The notes below the pieces were generated by a model that was given only the letters and a program-made list of their open reading frames with translations, was not told where the DNA came from and searched no databases. A stretch of 64,000 bases of DNA, from contig JBCDCY010000001.1 in the NCBI GenBank assembly GCA_039180875.1, positions 558,001 to 622,000 of the forward strand, given 5' to 3'. The number at the start of each line of letters is the position of its first letter. The stretch's first letter is position 1. Shown here one piece after another: positions 49,648 through 59,632 of this stretch. The translations under genes were made by a program, and so were the position numbers. The stretch is from JBCDCY01 sp039180875 (GTDB lineage: Bacteria; Pseudomonadota; Alphaproteobacteria; Rhodobacterales; Rhodobacteraceae).

Positions 49648-50003
49648 CTTTCTTCTCCTCAACGTCCGTGGGCTTTGCTGCGGGTTCGCTGCATCTCCGC
49701 CCTGATACCGTGATAGGTGGGCCCGGGGCGGATGGGACCCAAACACGACGCACTCATTTCGCCGTGAGCATTGTTACGCGATGGTGGGCCGATACCTGCA
49801 ATGAGGCAAATCAAAACTCACGCTGAGCGGCCCTGGACTGGGCGGCGGACTGCCCATATACAGCCCTTATGTTCGTGATCGGTGGCCGAATAATACGAAT
49901 TACTGGCCCGGCCCTCTAAGACGAGGCGCCGGGATCCTGCGGCTGCGTGCCGAGCGCCGCACCTGACCGACAGACATCCGAACCTTTGCGACGGAGCCAT
50001 CCG
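49648..50003. promoter_or_regulatory. 356-base divergent intergenic region
   Basis: Non-coding region between the GFR-repeat gene (leftward) and ileS (rightward). It is mostly GC-rich with an AT-rich patch at about 49,853-49,910 (CCCATATACAGCCC, TAATACGAATTAC), where the ileS promoter is probably located. I see no tRNA, small gene or clear T-box-like leader. Confidence 0.5.
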
Positions 50004-52901
50004 ATGGCCACCGATACATCCGAAGAGACGACGCTGCCCGATTATCGCGACACGCTCTTCCTGCCCGAGACCGACTTTCCCATGCGCGCCGGCTTGCCGA
50101 AGCGGGAGCCCGACTGGCTCGCCCGGTGGGAGGAGATGCGCCTCTACCACCGCCTCCGCGCGGGCGCCGAGGGGCGGGAGCCCTTCACGCTGCACGACGG
50201 GCCGCCCTACGCCAACGGCAACCTCCATATCGGGCATGCGCTCAATAAGATCCTGAAGGACTTCGTGGTGCGCTCGGCCCAGATGCGCGGCTACGACAGC
50301 CGCTACATCCCGGGTTGGGACTGCCACGGTCTGCCCATCGAGTGGAAGATCGAGGAGCAGTACCGCGCCAAGGGCAAATCCAAGGACGACGTGCCCGTGG
50401 TCGAGCTCCGCAAGGAATGCCGCCGCTTCGCCGAGGGCTGGGTGGACGTGCAGCGCGACGAGTTCAAGCGCCTCGGCGTCACCGGCGATTGGGACGCGCC
50501 CTACCTCACCATGGCCTTTGATGCCGAGGCGACCATCGCCGAAGAGTTCATGACCTTCGTCATGAACGGCACGCTCTACCAGGGCTCCAAGCCCGTGATG
50601 TGGTCGCCCATCGAGAAGACGGCGCTCGCCGAGGCGGAGGTCGAGTACCACGACAAGCAAAGCCCCCAGGTCTGGGTCCGCTTCAAGATCGCGGGTGGCG
50701 CCCCGGCCGATATGCAGGGCGCGAAGGTCATCATCTGGACCACGACGCCCTGGACCATCCCGCAAAACCGCGCCGTCTGTTTCGGCCCGGGGATCACCTA
50801 TGGCCTCTACGAGGTCACCGGCCGGCCGGTTGAGTGCTGGGCCCGGATCGGGGAGCTTTGCATCATCGCCGATGCACTGGCGGACGATGTCTTCACCCAG
50901 GCGCGGCTCGATTCCTCCATGTACCGCCGCCTGCGCGACGTGACGGTGGAGGAGCTGGCGGCGCTCACCCTCGCCCATCCCCTGCGCGGGGCCGACGGTG
51001 CGGAGGGCGAATGGGATTTCGACGTGCCGATGTTCCCGGGCGACCACGTCACCGACGACGCCGGTACGGGCTTCGTCCACACCGCACCCTCCCACGGCGC
51101 CGATGACTACGAGATCGGGCTGAAGCACCGCCTGCCGATGACCCACAATGTGGGCGAGGCGGGCGAGTTCCGCGCCGACCTGCCGTTCTTCGGTGGCCTG
51201 CACATCCTCGACCGCAAGGGGAAGGAGGGGAAGGCGAACGCCGCCGTGATCGACAAGCTGGTCGAGGTGGGCGCGCTGCTCGCCCGCGGTCGGCTCACCC
51301 ACTCCTACCCCCATTCCTGGCGCTCCAAGGCGCCGCTGATCTTCCGCAACACGCCGCAGTGGTTCGTGGAGATCGACAAGCCGCTCGAGGACGGGATGGG
51401 GGAGTACGGCGGCTCAATCCGCGAACGCGCGCTTCGCTCCATCGACGAGCTGGTGGCGTGGTACCCCCGCTCCGGCCGCAACCGGCTGCATTCGATGATG
51501 ACGGCGCGGCCCGACTGGGTGCTGTCGCGCCAACGGGCCTGGGGCGTGCCGCTCACCTGCTTCGTGCATCGCGAGACCCGTGAGGTGCTGCGCGACCCCG
51601 CCGTGAACGCCCGCATCGTCGCGGCCTTCCGGGAGGAGGGCGCGGACGCCTGGTTCGCCGACGGCGCCGCCGCGCGCTTCCTCGGCAACGATTACGATGC
51701 GGAGGACTGGGAGAAGGTCGACGACATCCTCGACGTCTGGTTTGACTCCGGTTCAACCCACGCCTTCGCGCTGCGTGATCGCGGCGGACCCTGGCCGGCC
51801 GATGTGTATCTGGAGGGCACCGACCAGCACCGCGGCTGGTTCCATTCCTCGCTCTTGCAGGCCTGTGGCACCCGGGGGCGGGCGCCCTACAAGGCGGTCG
51901 TAACCCACGGCTTCACGCTGAACGAGCGCGGCGAGAAGATGTCGAAATCCCTCGGCAACGCCATCGGGCCCGAGGATGTGGTCAAGCAGTACGGCGCCGA
52001 TATCCTGCGCCTTTGGGTCGCCCAGTCCGACTATTCCTCCGACCAGCGCATCGGGCCGGAGATCTTGAAGGGCACCGCCGACAGCTACCGGCGGCTGCGC
52101 AACACGCTGCGCTTCATGCTCGGCAATCTCGCGGGCTTCACCGAGGCTGAGCGGGTGGCGCCGGAAGAGATGCCGGAGCTCGAGCGCTGGGTGCTGCATC
52201 GCCTCGCCGAGCTCGATCGGGAGGTGCGGGAGGGCTATGCAAAGCACGCCTTCCAGCAGGTCTTCCAAAACCTCTTCCAGTTCGCGACCGGCGACCTCTC
52301 CGCCTTCTACTTCGACATCCGCAAGGACGCGCTCTACTGCGATCCGGCCGACAGTCTGCGCCGCCGCTCGGCGCGGACGGTGCTGGATCTGCTGTTCCAC
52401 CGTCTGACGACCTGGCTCGCCCCGATCCTGGTCTTCACCATGGAGGAGGTCTGGCTCGACCGCTTCCCGGGCGCCGACAGCTCCGTCCACCTGCAGGACT
52501 TCCCGGAGACGCCGGATTGGCGCGACCCGGAGCTTGCGGCGCGCTGGGCCACGCTCCGTAAGGTCCGCCGGGTGGTGACCGGGGCGCTGGAGATCGAGCG
52601 CCGGGAAAAGCGCATCGGCGCCAGCCTCGAGGCCGCGCCGATCGTCTATATCGAGGAGGCCGAGACCCGCGCCTTGGTCGCCGCCACGGACTTCGCCGAG
52701 ATCTGCATCACCAGCGGCCTCGACGTCAGCCCTGACCCGGCCCCGGCCGACGCCTTCCGCCTGGACGACACAGCCGGCATCGCCGTCATCCCAAAGATGG
52801 CAAGCGGCAAGAAGTGCCAACGGTGCTGGCGCTACTTCGAGGACGTCGGCAGCTACGCTCATCCCGGCACCTGCGCCCGCTGCAATGCGGCCCTCGGCTG
52901 A
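50004..52901 (+). CDS. ileS: Isoleucyl-tRNA synthetase
   Basis: Class I aminoacyl-tRNA synthetase of 965 residues. The HIGH motif is GNLHIGHAL (72-80), the KMSKS motif is GEKMSKSLGN, the editing domain lies between, and the C-terminal zinc ribbon is intact with KCQRCWRYFEDVG and CARCNAALG. This is the bacterial zinc-containing type that is generally sensitive to mupirocin in other species. The ATG at 50004 has GGAG eight bases upstream, and an open frame 19 codons longer lacks such a site. It ends before four stacked hairpins. Confidence 0.98.
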   Translation: MATDTSEETTLPDYRDTLFLPETDFPMRAGLPKREPDWLARWEEMRLYHRLRAGAEGREPFTLHDGPPYANGNLHIGHALNKILKDFVVRSAQMRGYDSRYIPGWDCHGLPIEWKIEEQYRAKGKSKDDVPVVELRKECRRFAEGWVDVQRDEFKRLGVTGDWDAPYLTMAFDAEATIAEEFMTFVMNGTLYQGSKPVMWSPIEKTALAEAEVEYHDKQSPQVWVRFKIAGGAPADMQGAKVIIWTTTPWTIPQNRAVCFGPGITYGLYEVTGRPVECWARIGELCIIADALADDVFTQARLDSSMYRRLRDVTVEELAALTLAHPLRGADGAEGEWDFDVPMFPGDHVTDDAGTGFVHTAPSHGADDYEIGLKHRLPMTHNVGEAGEFRADLPFFGGLHILDRKGKEGKANAAVIDKLVEVGALLARGRLTHSYPHSWRSKAPLIFRNTPQWFVEIDKPLEDGMGEYGGSIRERALRSIDELVAWYPRSGRNRLHSMMTARPDWVLSRQRAWGVPLTCFVHRETREVLRDPAVNARIVAAFREEGADAWFADGAAARFLGNDYDAEDWEKVDDILDVWFDSGSTHAFALRDRGGPWPADVYLEGTDQHRGWFHSSLLQACGTRGRAPYKAVVTHGFTLNERGEKMSKSLGNAIGPEDVVKQYGADILRLWVAQSDYSSDQRIGPEILKGTADSYRRLRNTLRFMLGNLAGFTEAERVAPEEMPELERWVLHRLAELDREVREGYAKHAFQQVFQNLFQFATGDLSAFYFDIRKDALYCDPADSLRRRSARTVLDLLFHRLTTWLAPILVFTMEEVWLDRFPGADSSVHLQDFPETPDWRDPELAARWATLRKVRRVVTGALEIERREKRIGASLEAAPIVYIEEAETRALVAATDFAEICITSGLDVSPDPAPADAFRLDDTAGIAVIPKMASGKKCQRCWRYFEDVGSYAHPGTCARCNAALG

Positions 52902-52925
52902 CAGCGGCCCAAGTCAACGCTGAAA

Positions 52926-53108
52926 GGAGCGGCGGCGGGTCAAGGCGCGTCAGCGCGGCTTCGCCTTGACCCGCCGCCGCTCCGACCAACCATCGCAATG
53001 GCCTTTGCGGGGCAAACCTGCCCCTCAAAGGCCTCTCAGCGATCTTCCCACCCGAGGGGCCGCGCCAAGCGGCCCCGAGACAACGTCGCGGCCGGGCCTC
53101 GCCCGGCC
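52926..53108. repeat. Four tandem hairpins at the ileS / ABC permease convergent junction
   Basis: Four inverted repeats follow one another within 183 bases. Hairpin 1 has a perfect 22-bp stem (52926-52947 with 52962-52983) and a 14-base loop. Hairpin 2 has a 15-bp stem with one mismatch (53000-53014 with 53019-53033). Hairpin 3 has GGGGCCGC/GCGGCCCC (53056-53063 with 53069-53076). Hairpin 4 has GGCCGGGC/GCCCGGCC (53090-53097 with 53101-53108). None has a T tract. A strong bidirectional transcriptional barrier is likely. Confidence 0.8.
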
Positions 53109-53112
53109 ACCG

Positions 53113-53985
53113 CTAAGCCATCCGCGCCCGATTGAGATGCCGCTCCAACCGCCGCAGCAGCAACGACAGCCCGATCGTCATCACAAGATAGATGAACGTC
53201 ACCACGTTATAGGCCTCGAAGTAGCGGAAGGAGCCGGAGGCATAGACCTTCCCCATCTGCGCAATGTCAGCGACGCCCAACACGGAGACGAGGGAGCTGT
53301 CCTTGATCATCGCGATGAAGAAATTGCCGAGCGGCGGCAGCATCGTGCGCACCGCCTGGGGCAGCACGATCAGGCGAAAGCGCTGCCCGGCGGAAAAGCC
53401 GAGCGCCTTCGCCGCCTCGACCTGGCCGCGGTCGATCGCCTCGATCCCGGCGCGAAAGACCTCCGCCACATAGGCCGAATAGCCGATGGTGAGCGCAATG
53501 ATCGCCCGCCAGATCAGCGGCACGTCCCGGGTGAGAAGCGGCTCGAACCCCAGGGGCTCGATCAGCCAGTTCCAGGCCGCCACCAGCCCCGGCGTCGCGA
53601 CGAACGCGATGTAGAACAGCAGCACCAAGATCGGGATGCCCCGCACGATCTCGATATAGAAACGCGCCACCTGCCGGGCGATCAGCGAGGGTGAGAGCAC
53701 CGCGACAGCCAGCACCAGCCCCAACAGGCAGGCGAGGGCGAAGGCCACCAGGGTGACGAACACCGTGATGCCGACGCCCCGGGCGACGATCGCGAAGACT
53801 TGGGAGTAGAGGTCGTCGGCGACGATGCGCCAGGTAAGGATCGCGCCGATCAGGGCCGCCGCGACCAGCCACCACGGGAAATCGCCGGTGCCCGCCGCAG
53901 CGCGCGGCCGGCGGGCAGCTTCGGGACTAGCTTCCAAGCTCGTATTCGAGGAACCACTTGACGTTGAGCGCCTCGATCGTGCCAT
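53113..53985 (-). CDS. Polar amino-acid ABC transporter permease
   Basis: HisM/GlnP-type membrane permease of 290 residues or fewer. Five or more hydrophobic helices follow a basic N-terminus, and the EAA loop is EVFRAGIEAIDRGQVEAAKALGFSAGQRF in pieces, with the conserved EAAKALG motif. The start is uncertain: the ATG at 53985 overlaps the binding-protein gene by 59 bases, and a TTG at 53937 would shorten the overlap. It works with the binding protein encoded just upstream. No ATP-binding subunit gene is adjacent, so the ATPase must come from elsewhere. Confidence 0.85.
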   Translation of the reverse strand: MARSRRSTSSGSSNTSLEASPEAARRPRAAAGTGDFPWWLVAAALIGAILTWRIVADDLYSQVFAIVARGVGITVFVTLVAFALACLLGLVLAVAVLSPSLIARQVARFYIEIVRGIPILVLLFYIAFVATPGLVAAWNWLIEPLGFEPLLTRDVPLIWRAIIALTIGYSAYVAEVFRAGIEAIDRGQVEAAKALGFSAGQRFRLIVLPQAVRTMLPPLGNFFIAMIKDSSLVSVLGVADIAQMGKVYASGSFRYFEAYNVVTFIYLVMTIGLSLLLRRLERHLNRARMA

Positions 53986-54718
53986 CGGCCTTCATCTCTT
54001 CGATCACTGCGTTGAACGGCGCGACGAGGTCGGAGCCTTTGGGAAAGATCATCCCGAAATCCTCCGTCCCCAGCGGATCGCCGGTCAGCTTGAAGGTGTC
54101 GGGGTTGGCCCGGACATAGCCCTCGCCCGCCGTGCCGTCGGTCAGCACCAGATCGACGTCCCCGGTGCGGAGCGCCTGAACGCTTGCCCCGAAGGTCTCG
54201 AAAAGCTTGATCCGCGGGTTGGCTTCATCGCCGTCGAGCATGTCGTAGACCGCGACGTAGAACGGCGTGGTGCCCGGCTGGGCGCCGACCAGGGCCCCCT
54301 CCATCCCGGCGAACTCCTCGGCGTTGGTGAAGCGATCCTCGTCGGCGCGCACCAGCATGAACATCTGGGAGCGCATGTAGGCGTCGGAGAAATCGACGAC
54401 CTCGGCCCGGTCCTCGCGAATAGTGATGCCGGTGATGCCGACGTCGTACTGCGCCTCGCTCACCGCCGGGATCATGGCATCCCAGCTCGTGTTCTCGATC
54501 ACCAGGTTGAAGTTCAGCCGCTCCGCCGCGTCGCGGAGAAAGTCGTACTCCCAGCCGATCGCCTCCCCGGTCTCGGGATCGACGAATTGCAGCGGCGGAT
54601 AGGCGTTCTCCGTCACTACGACGACGTCGCGCCCGCCAAGGTCGGGCAGATCGGCCGCGCTGGCGGCGGGGGCGCCAAGGGCCAGCGCGCCGGCGCATAG
54701 GATGGCGAGGGATCTCAT
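53927..54718 (-). CDS. Periplasmic amino-acid-binding protein of an ABC transporter
   Basis: A 263-residue substrate-binding protein (bacterial extracellular solute-binding family 3). Signal peptide MRSLAILCAGALALGAPAASA (cleavage about residue 21). The mature chain begins ADLPDLGGRDVVVVTENAYPPLQF and contains the fold markers GWEYDFL, YDVGITGITIREDRAEVVDFSDAYM and the two lobes. The probable ligand is a polar amino acid such as His, Arg, Gln or Glu, not determinable here. It precedes the permease gene with an overlap. Confidence 0.88.
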   Translation of the reverse strand: MRSLAILCAGALALGAPAASAADLPDLGGRDVVVVTENAYPPLQFVDPETGEAIGWEYDFLRDAAERLNFNLVIENTSWDAMIPAVSEAQYDVGITGITIREDRAEVVDFSDAYMRSQMFMLVRADEDRFTNAEEFAGMEGALVGAQPGTTPFYVAVYDMLDGDEANPRIKLFETFGASVQALRTGDVDLVLTDGTAGEGYVRANPDTFKLTGDPLGTEDFGMIFPKGSDLVAPFNAVIEEMKADGTIEALNVKWFLEYELGS

Positions 54719-54745
54719 GTCGGCTCCTCCTTCTCTGATCGCGGC

Positions 54746-55513
54746 TCAGAAATTGTCTTTCCGGGTGCGGACCTCGGCGAAGACGTCGGCTGCCGATGCG
54801 CCGGCCATGCCGACGGCGGCTTGCAGCGCCGGCTCGCCGGCCCGGACGAAGGGGTTGGTGGCGAGCTCTTCGGCGAGCGTCGAGGGCACGGTGTAGCGCC
54901 CGGCGGAGCGTGCCTCCGCCACCGCCTTGGCGCGGGCCTGCAGGGCGTCGTTGCCAGGTTCCACCGTCAGGGCGAAGCGCACATTGGCCTCGGTGTATTC
55001 GTGGCCGGAGCAGACGACCGTGTCGGCCGGCAGGTCGATGAGCTTGGCCAGGCTCTCCCACATCTGCGGCTTCGTGCCCTCGAACACCCGGCCGCAGCCC
55101 ATGGCCATCAGGCTGTCGCCGGTGAAAACCACGCCCGCCTCGGCGAAATGGTAGGCGATATGGCCGACGGAGTGGCCCGAGACGTCGATCACCCGACCCT
55201 CGCTCGCGCCGATGGCGACGCTGTCACCCTCCCGCACCTCGCGGTTGAGGGGGGGCAGGCGATGGGCGTCGGCCGCCGCGCCGATCACCGTGGTGCCGTG
55301 GGCCGCGCGCAACGCCTCGACGCCGAGGATATGATCGTCGTGGTGATGGGTGATGAGGATCAGGTCGAGGCTCCAACCCCGCTCTGCCAACGCCACCTCG
55401 ATCGGTGCGGCCTCGGGCGCATCGACCAGCGCCACCGTCCCCGTCTCCTCATCGCGGGCGAGGAAGGCGTAGTTGTCGCTCAGGCACGCCACGGTGACGA
55501 GGTCGAGGCCCAT
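54746..55513 (-). CDS. gloB: Hydroxyacylglutathione hydrolase (glyoxalase II)
   Basis: Second enzyme of the glyoxalase pathway, hydrolysing S-lactoylglutathione to lactate and glutathione. The 255 residues have the metallo-beta-lactamase motif THHHDDHILG, the second-metal region GHSVGHIAYHF and the C-terminal domain with CSGHEYTEANVRFA. The length and the last motif fit GloB. It lies 27 bases downstream of the ABC binding-protein gene on the other side and diverges from the methyltransferase gene. Confidence 0.93.
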   Translation of the reverse strand: MGLDLVTVACLSDNYAFLARDEETGTVALVDAPEAAPIEVALAERGWSLDLILITHHHDDHILGVEALRAAHGTTVIGAAADAHRLPPLNREVREGDSVAIGASEGRVIDVSGHSVGHIAYHFAEAGVVFTGDSLMAMGCGRVFEGTKPQMWESLAKLIDLPADTVVCSGHEYTEANVRFALTVEPGNDALQARAKAVAEARSAGRYTVPSTLAEELATNPFVRAGEPALQAAVGMAGASAADVFAEVRTRKDNF

Positions 55514-55590
55514 CTTTGCTGCTCCTTCCGTGGTCCGGTGGGATCGGCTAGCGTTGGCGAAACCCTAGTCCGGCGGGATCGGCGCGCGCA

Positions 55591-56460
55591 ATGCACTTGG
55601 ACGTCGTGGACCTCAGGCGCTTCTACTATGGCACCCGGCTCGGCCGGGTGGCGCAGCGCAATTTGCAGGCGGTGCTGCGCGGCCTCTGGCCTGACGTGCG
55701 CGGCGGCGATCTGGTGGGCTTCGGCTTTGCCGCGCCGCTCTTGCAACCCTTCGTCGGAGAGGCCGATCGGGTGCTGAGCATGATGCCCGCACCGCAAGGC
55801 GTGATGCCCTGGCCGGCGGCGGCCGAGAACCTCTCCGCCCTGATCGAGGAAACGCGCTGGCCCCTCGCCCCCGGCTCCGTCGCCCATCTGGTGGTGGCCC
55901 ACGGCTTCGAGACCTGCGAGCGCCAGGGCGCGCTCCTGGAGGAGATCTGGCGGATCCTCGCGCCCAACGGCAAGGTCGTCTTCATCGTGCCCAACCGCAG
56001 CGGCCTTTGGGCCCGGCGGGACGCGACGCCCTTCGGCTTCGGCCGGCCCTACACCGTCAGCCAGCTCGAGGCCCAGCTTCGCCGCCACCGTTTCATCCCC
56101 GAACGCCACGCCGCGGTGCTCTACACCCCGCCGTCGCACCGCCGCTTCTGGCTGCGCACCAGCCGGGTGTGGGAGGAGCTCGGCCGCCGCCTCGACGCGC
56201 AACGCCTGGCTGGGGCGCTGCTGGTCGAGGCGACCAAGCAGGTCTATCTGATGGCCCAAAGCGGCACCAAGGCCGAGGCGCGCGATCCATTGAAGATCTT
56301 CGGCGAATTGCCCACCCCAGCGGCGGGTCGCGCCGCCGCCCGCACGGGGTCGGTCGCGGCCCGGATCGGGGGCGATGCGGGGCCTGCGAGAGAATCCACT
56401 GCGAAAAGCGTCGCAGGCGGAGGCTCACCACGTCGAGATCCATATTTTTCAACGGGTTAG
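55591..56460 (+). CDS. SAM-dependent methyltransferase (class I-like)
   Basis: A 289-residue protein with a methyltransferase fold, resembling the UbiE/COQ5-type methyltransferase-like proteins found next to gloB in alphaproteobacteria. The glycine-rich motif I is modified (GDLVGFGFAAPLL), and VVFIVPNRSGLWARRDATPFGFGRP marks the late strands. Canonical GxGxG is not present, so catalytic activity should not be assumed. The C-terminal 50 residues are low-complexity and charged. Two genes diverge here: gloB to the left and this gene to the right. Confidence 0.75.
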   Translation: MHLDVVDLRRFYYGTRLGRVAQRNLQAVLRGLWPDVRGGDLVGFGFAAPLLQPFVGEADRVLSMMPAPQGVMPWPAAAENLSALIEETRWPLAPGSVAHLVVAHGFETCERQGALLEEIWRILAPNGKVVFIVPNRSGLWARRDATPFGFGRPYTVSQLEAQLRRHRFIPERHAAVLYTPPSHRRFWLRTSRVWEELGRRLDAQRLAGALLVEATKQVYLMAQSGTKAEARDPLKIFGELPTPAAGRAAARTGSVAARIGGDAGPARESTAKSVAGGGSPRRDPYFSTG

Positions 56461-56606
56461 ATGCTCTCCGATCCCCACTCGACATATATTGCAACGCACC
56501 AGACCCTCTGCTATCACCCGCCCGACATTGCGCAGGGCTCATGGCCGGCAATGTCGTCGCAACGACGGCCGGCATCCCGCCGGCAGCCGTATCAGGTGGG
56601 GGTCCC

Positions 56607-57167
56607 GTGCCAGCGTCATCCATGTTCGTCTCTGGGATCGCGGGACGCTATGCGGCGGCGATGTTCGAGATCGCTGAGGAAGACAAGGCCGTGGAGCGGA
56701 TCGAGGGTGATCTCGACCGCCTGCAGGCCGCCATCGACGAAAGCGACGACCTGCGCGACGTGCTGACCTCTCCGGTCTATCGGCGGGAGGATCAGGCCAA
56801 TGCCATGGCGGCGGTGGCCAAGGCGCTGGAGCTCGGCTCTGAAGTCACGAACGTGATCGCGCTGATGGCCTCGCGCCGGCGGCTTTTCGTGCTGCCGCAG
56901 ATGATTACCGGATTTCGCCAACTGGTGGCGGAGATGCGGGGCGAGGTGACGGCCGAAGTGACGGCCGCCCATGCCCTGAGCGATGAGCAGCGCACGGCCC
57001 TGGCCGCGGCGCTGAAGGAAAAACTGGGCCAGGACGTCACGCTCGACGTCTCGGTCGACGAAAGCCTGATCGGCGGCCTGGTGGTGCGCGTCGGATCGCA
57101 GCTGATCGACAGCTCGATCCGGGCCCGCCTGGGCGGCCTGCAGACGATGATGAGAGGGGTTGGGTGA
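56607..57167 (+). CDS. atpH: ATP synthase F1 subunit delta
   Basis: Peripheral-stalk subunit linking the top of F1 to subunit b. The 186 residues show the N-terminal VSGIAGRYAAAMFEIA and the C-terminal DVTLDVSVDESLIGGLVVRVGSQLIDSSIRARL. The GTG at 56607 is favoured by GGGGG upstream and by the family N-terminus; ATG at 56622 is the alternative. It is the first gene of atpHAGDC. A 146-base gap after the methyltransferase gene probably holds the operon promoter. The membrane Fo genes are not in this window, as is usual for alphaproteobacteria. Confidence 0.96.
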   Translation: MPASSMFVSGIAGRYAAAMFEIAEEDKAVERIEGDLDRLQAAIDESDDLRDVLTSPVYRREDQANAMAAVAKALELGSEVTNVIALMASRRRLFVLPQMITGFRQLVAEMRGEVTAEVTAAHALSDEQRTALAAALKEKLGQDVTLDVSVDESLIGGLVVRVGSQLIDSSIRARLGGLQTMMRGVG

Positions 57168-57168
57168 C

Positions 57169-58707
<1,539 letters not shown>

Positions 58708-58735
58708 TCCCCGGAACGTTTAGGGGAACGCGCGC

Positions 58736-59617
58736 ATGCCGAGCCTCAAGGACCTGAAGATCCGGATTGAGTCGGTTAAATCGACCCGGAAGATCACCAA
58801 GGCCATGCAGATGGTCGCGGCCGCCAAGCTGCGCCGGGCGCAGGAGGCGGCGGAGGCCGCGCGCCCCTATGCCGAGCGCATGAAGTCCGTGGTCGCACGC
58901 CTTGGCCAATCGGTGAAGGACAGCCCGACCGCGCCGCGCTTGCTCCGCGGCACCGGATCGGACGAGACCCATCTGCTGCTCGTCGCCACGGCCGAACGCG
59001 GCCTTTGCGGCGGCTTCAACTCCTCCATCGCCCGGCTGGCGCGGGCCCATGCCGAACGCCTGGTGGCCGAGGGCAAGACGGTCAAGATCATCACCGTCGG
59101 CAAGAAGGGGCGCGAGCAGCTGCGCCGCGACTGGAGTAAGAGCTTCGTCGACCATGTCGATCTGACGGAGGTGAAGCGCGTCGGCTACGAACATGCGGCC
59201 GAGATCGCGCGGGACCTGATCGCCCGCTTCGACGCAGGCGAATTCGACGTGGCGACGCTCTACTTCAACCGCTTCAAGTCGGTGATTAGCCAGATCCCGA
59301 CAGCGGAGCAGGTGATCCCCGCCAAGATCGACGAGGACGCGCCGGCGGAGAGCGACGACAAGGCGATCTACGGCTATGAGCCCGAGGAGGAGGAGCTGCT
59401 GGCGGAGCTTCTGCCCCGCGCCGCCGCCACCCAGATCTTCACGGCCTTGTTGGAGAACGCTGCCTCGGAACAGGGCGCGCGCATGTCGGCGATGGACAAC
59501 GCCACGCGCAACGCGGGCGAGATGATCGACCGCCTGACGGTGGAGTACAACCGCTCCCGCCAGGCGGCGATCACCAAAGAGCTGATCGAGATCATTTCGG
59601 GCGCCGAGGCGCTCTAG
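58736..59617 (+). CDS. atpG: ATP synthase F1 subunit gamma
   Basis: Central rotor subunit of F1. The 293 residues have the conserved N-terminal coiled-coil segment (RIESVKSTRKITKAMQMVAAAKLRRAQ) and the C-terminal signature EQGARMSAMDNATRNAGEMIDRL, split here into pieces, ending with QAAITKELIEIISGAEAL. It lies 28 bases after atpA and is followed after 15 bases by atpD, the standard order. Confidence 0.98.
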   Translation: MPSLKDLKIRIESVKSTRKITKAMQMVAAAKLRRAQEAAEAARPYAERMKSVVARLGQSVKDSPTAPRLLRGTGSDETHLLLVATAERGLCGGFNSSIARLARAHAERLVAEGKTVKIITVGKKGREQLRRDWSKSFVDHVDLTEVKRVGYEHAAEIARDLIARFDAGEFDVATLYFNRFKSVISQIPTAEQVIPAKIDEDAPAESDDKAIYGYEPEEEELLAELLPRAAATQIFTALLENAASEQGARMSAMDNATRNAGEMIDRLTVEYNRSRQAAITKELIEIISGAEAL

Positions 59618-59632
59618 GAAAGGAACCGGACC

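Noticed and set aside
49947..50003. Longer N-terminus of IleS
   Set aside because: It adds 19 unconserved residues; the ATG at 50004 has GGAG eight bases upstream and matches the family start.
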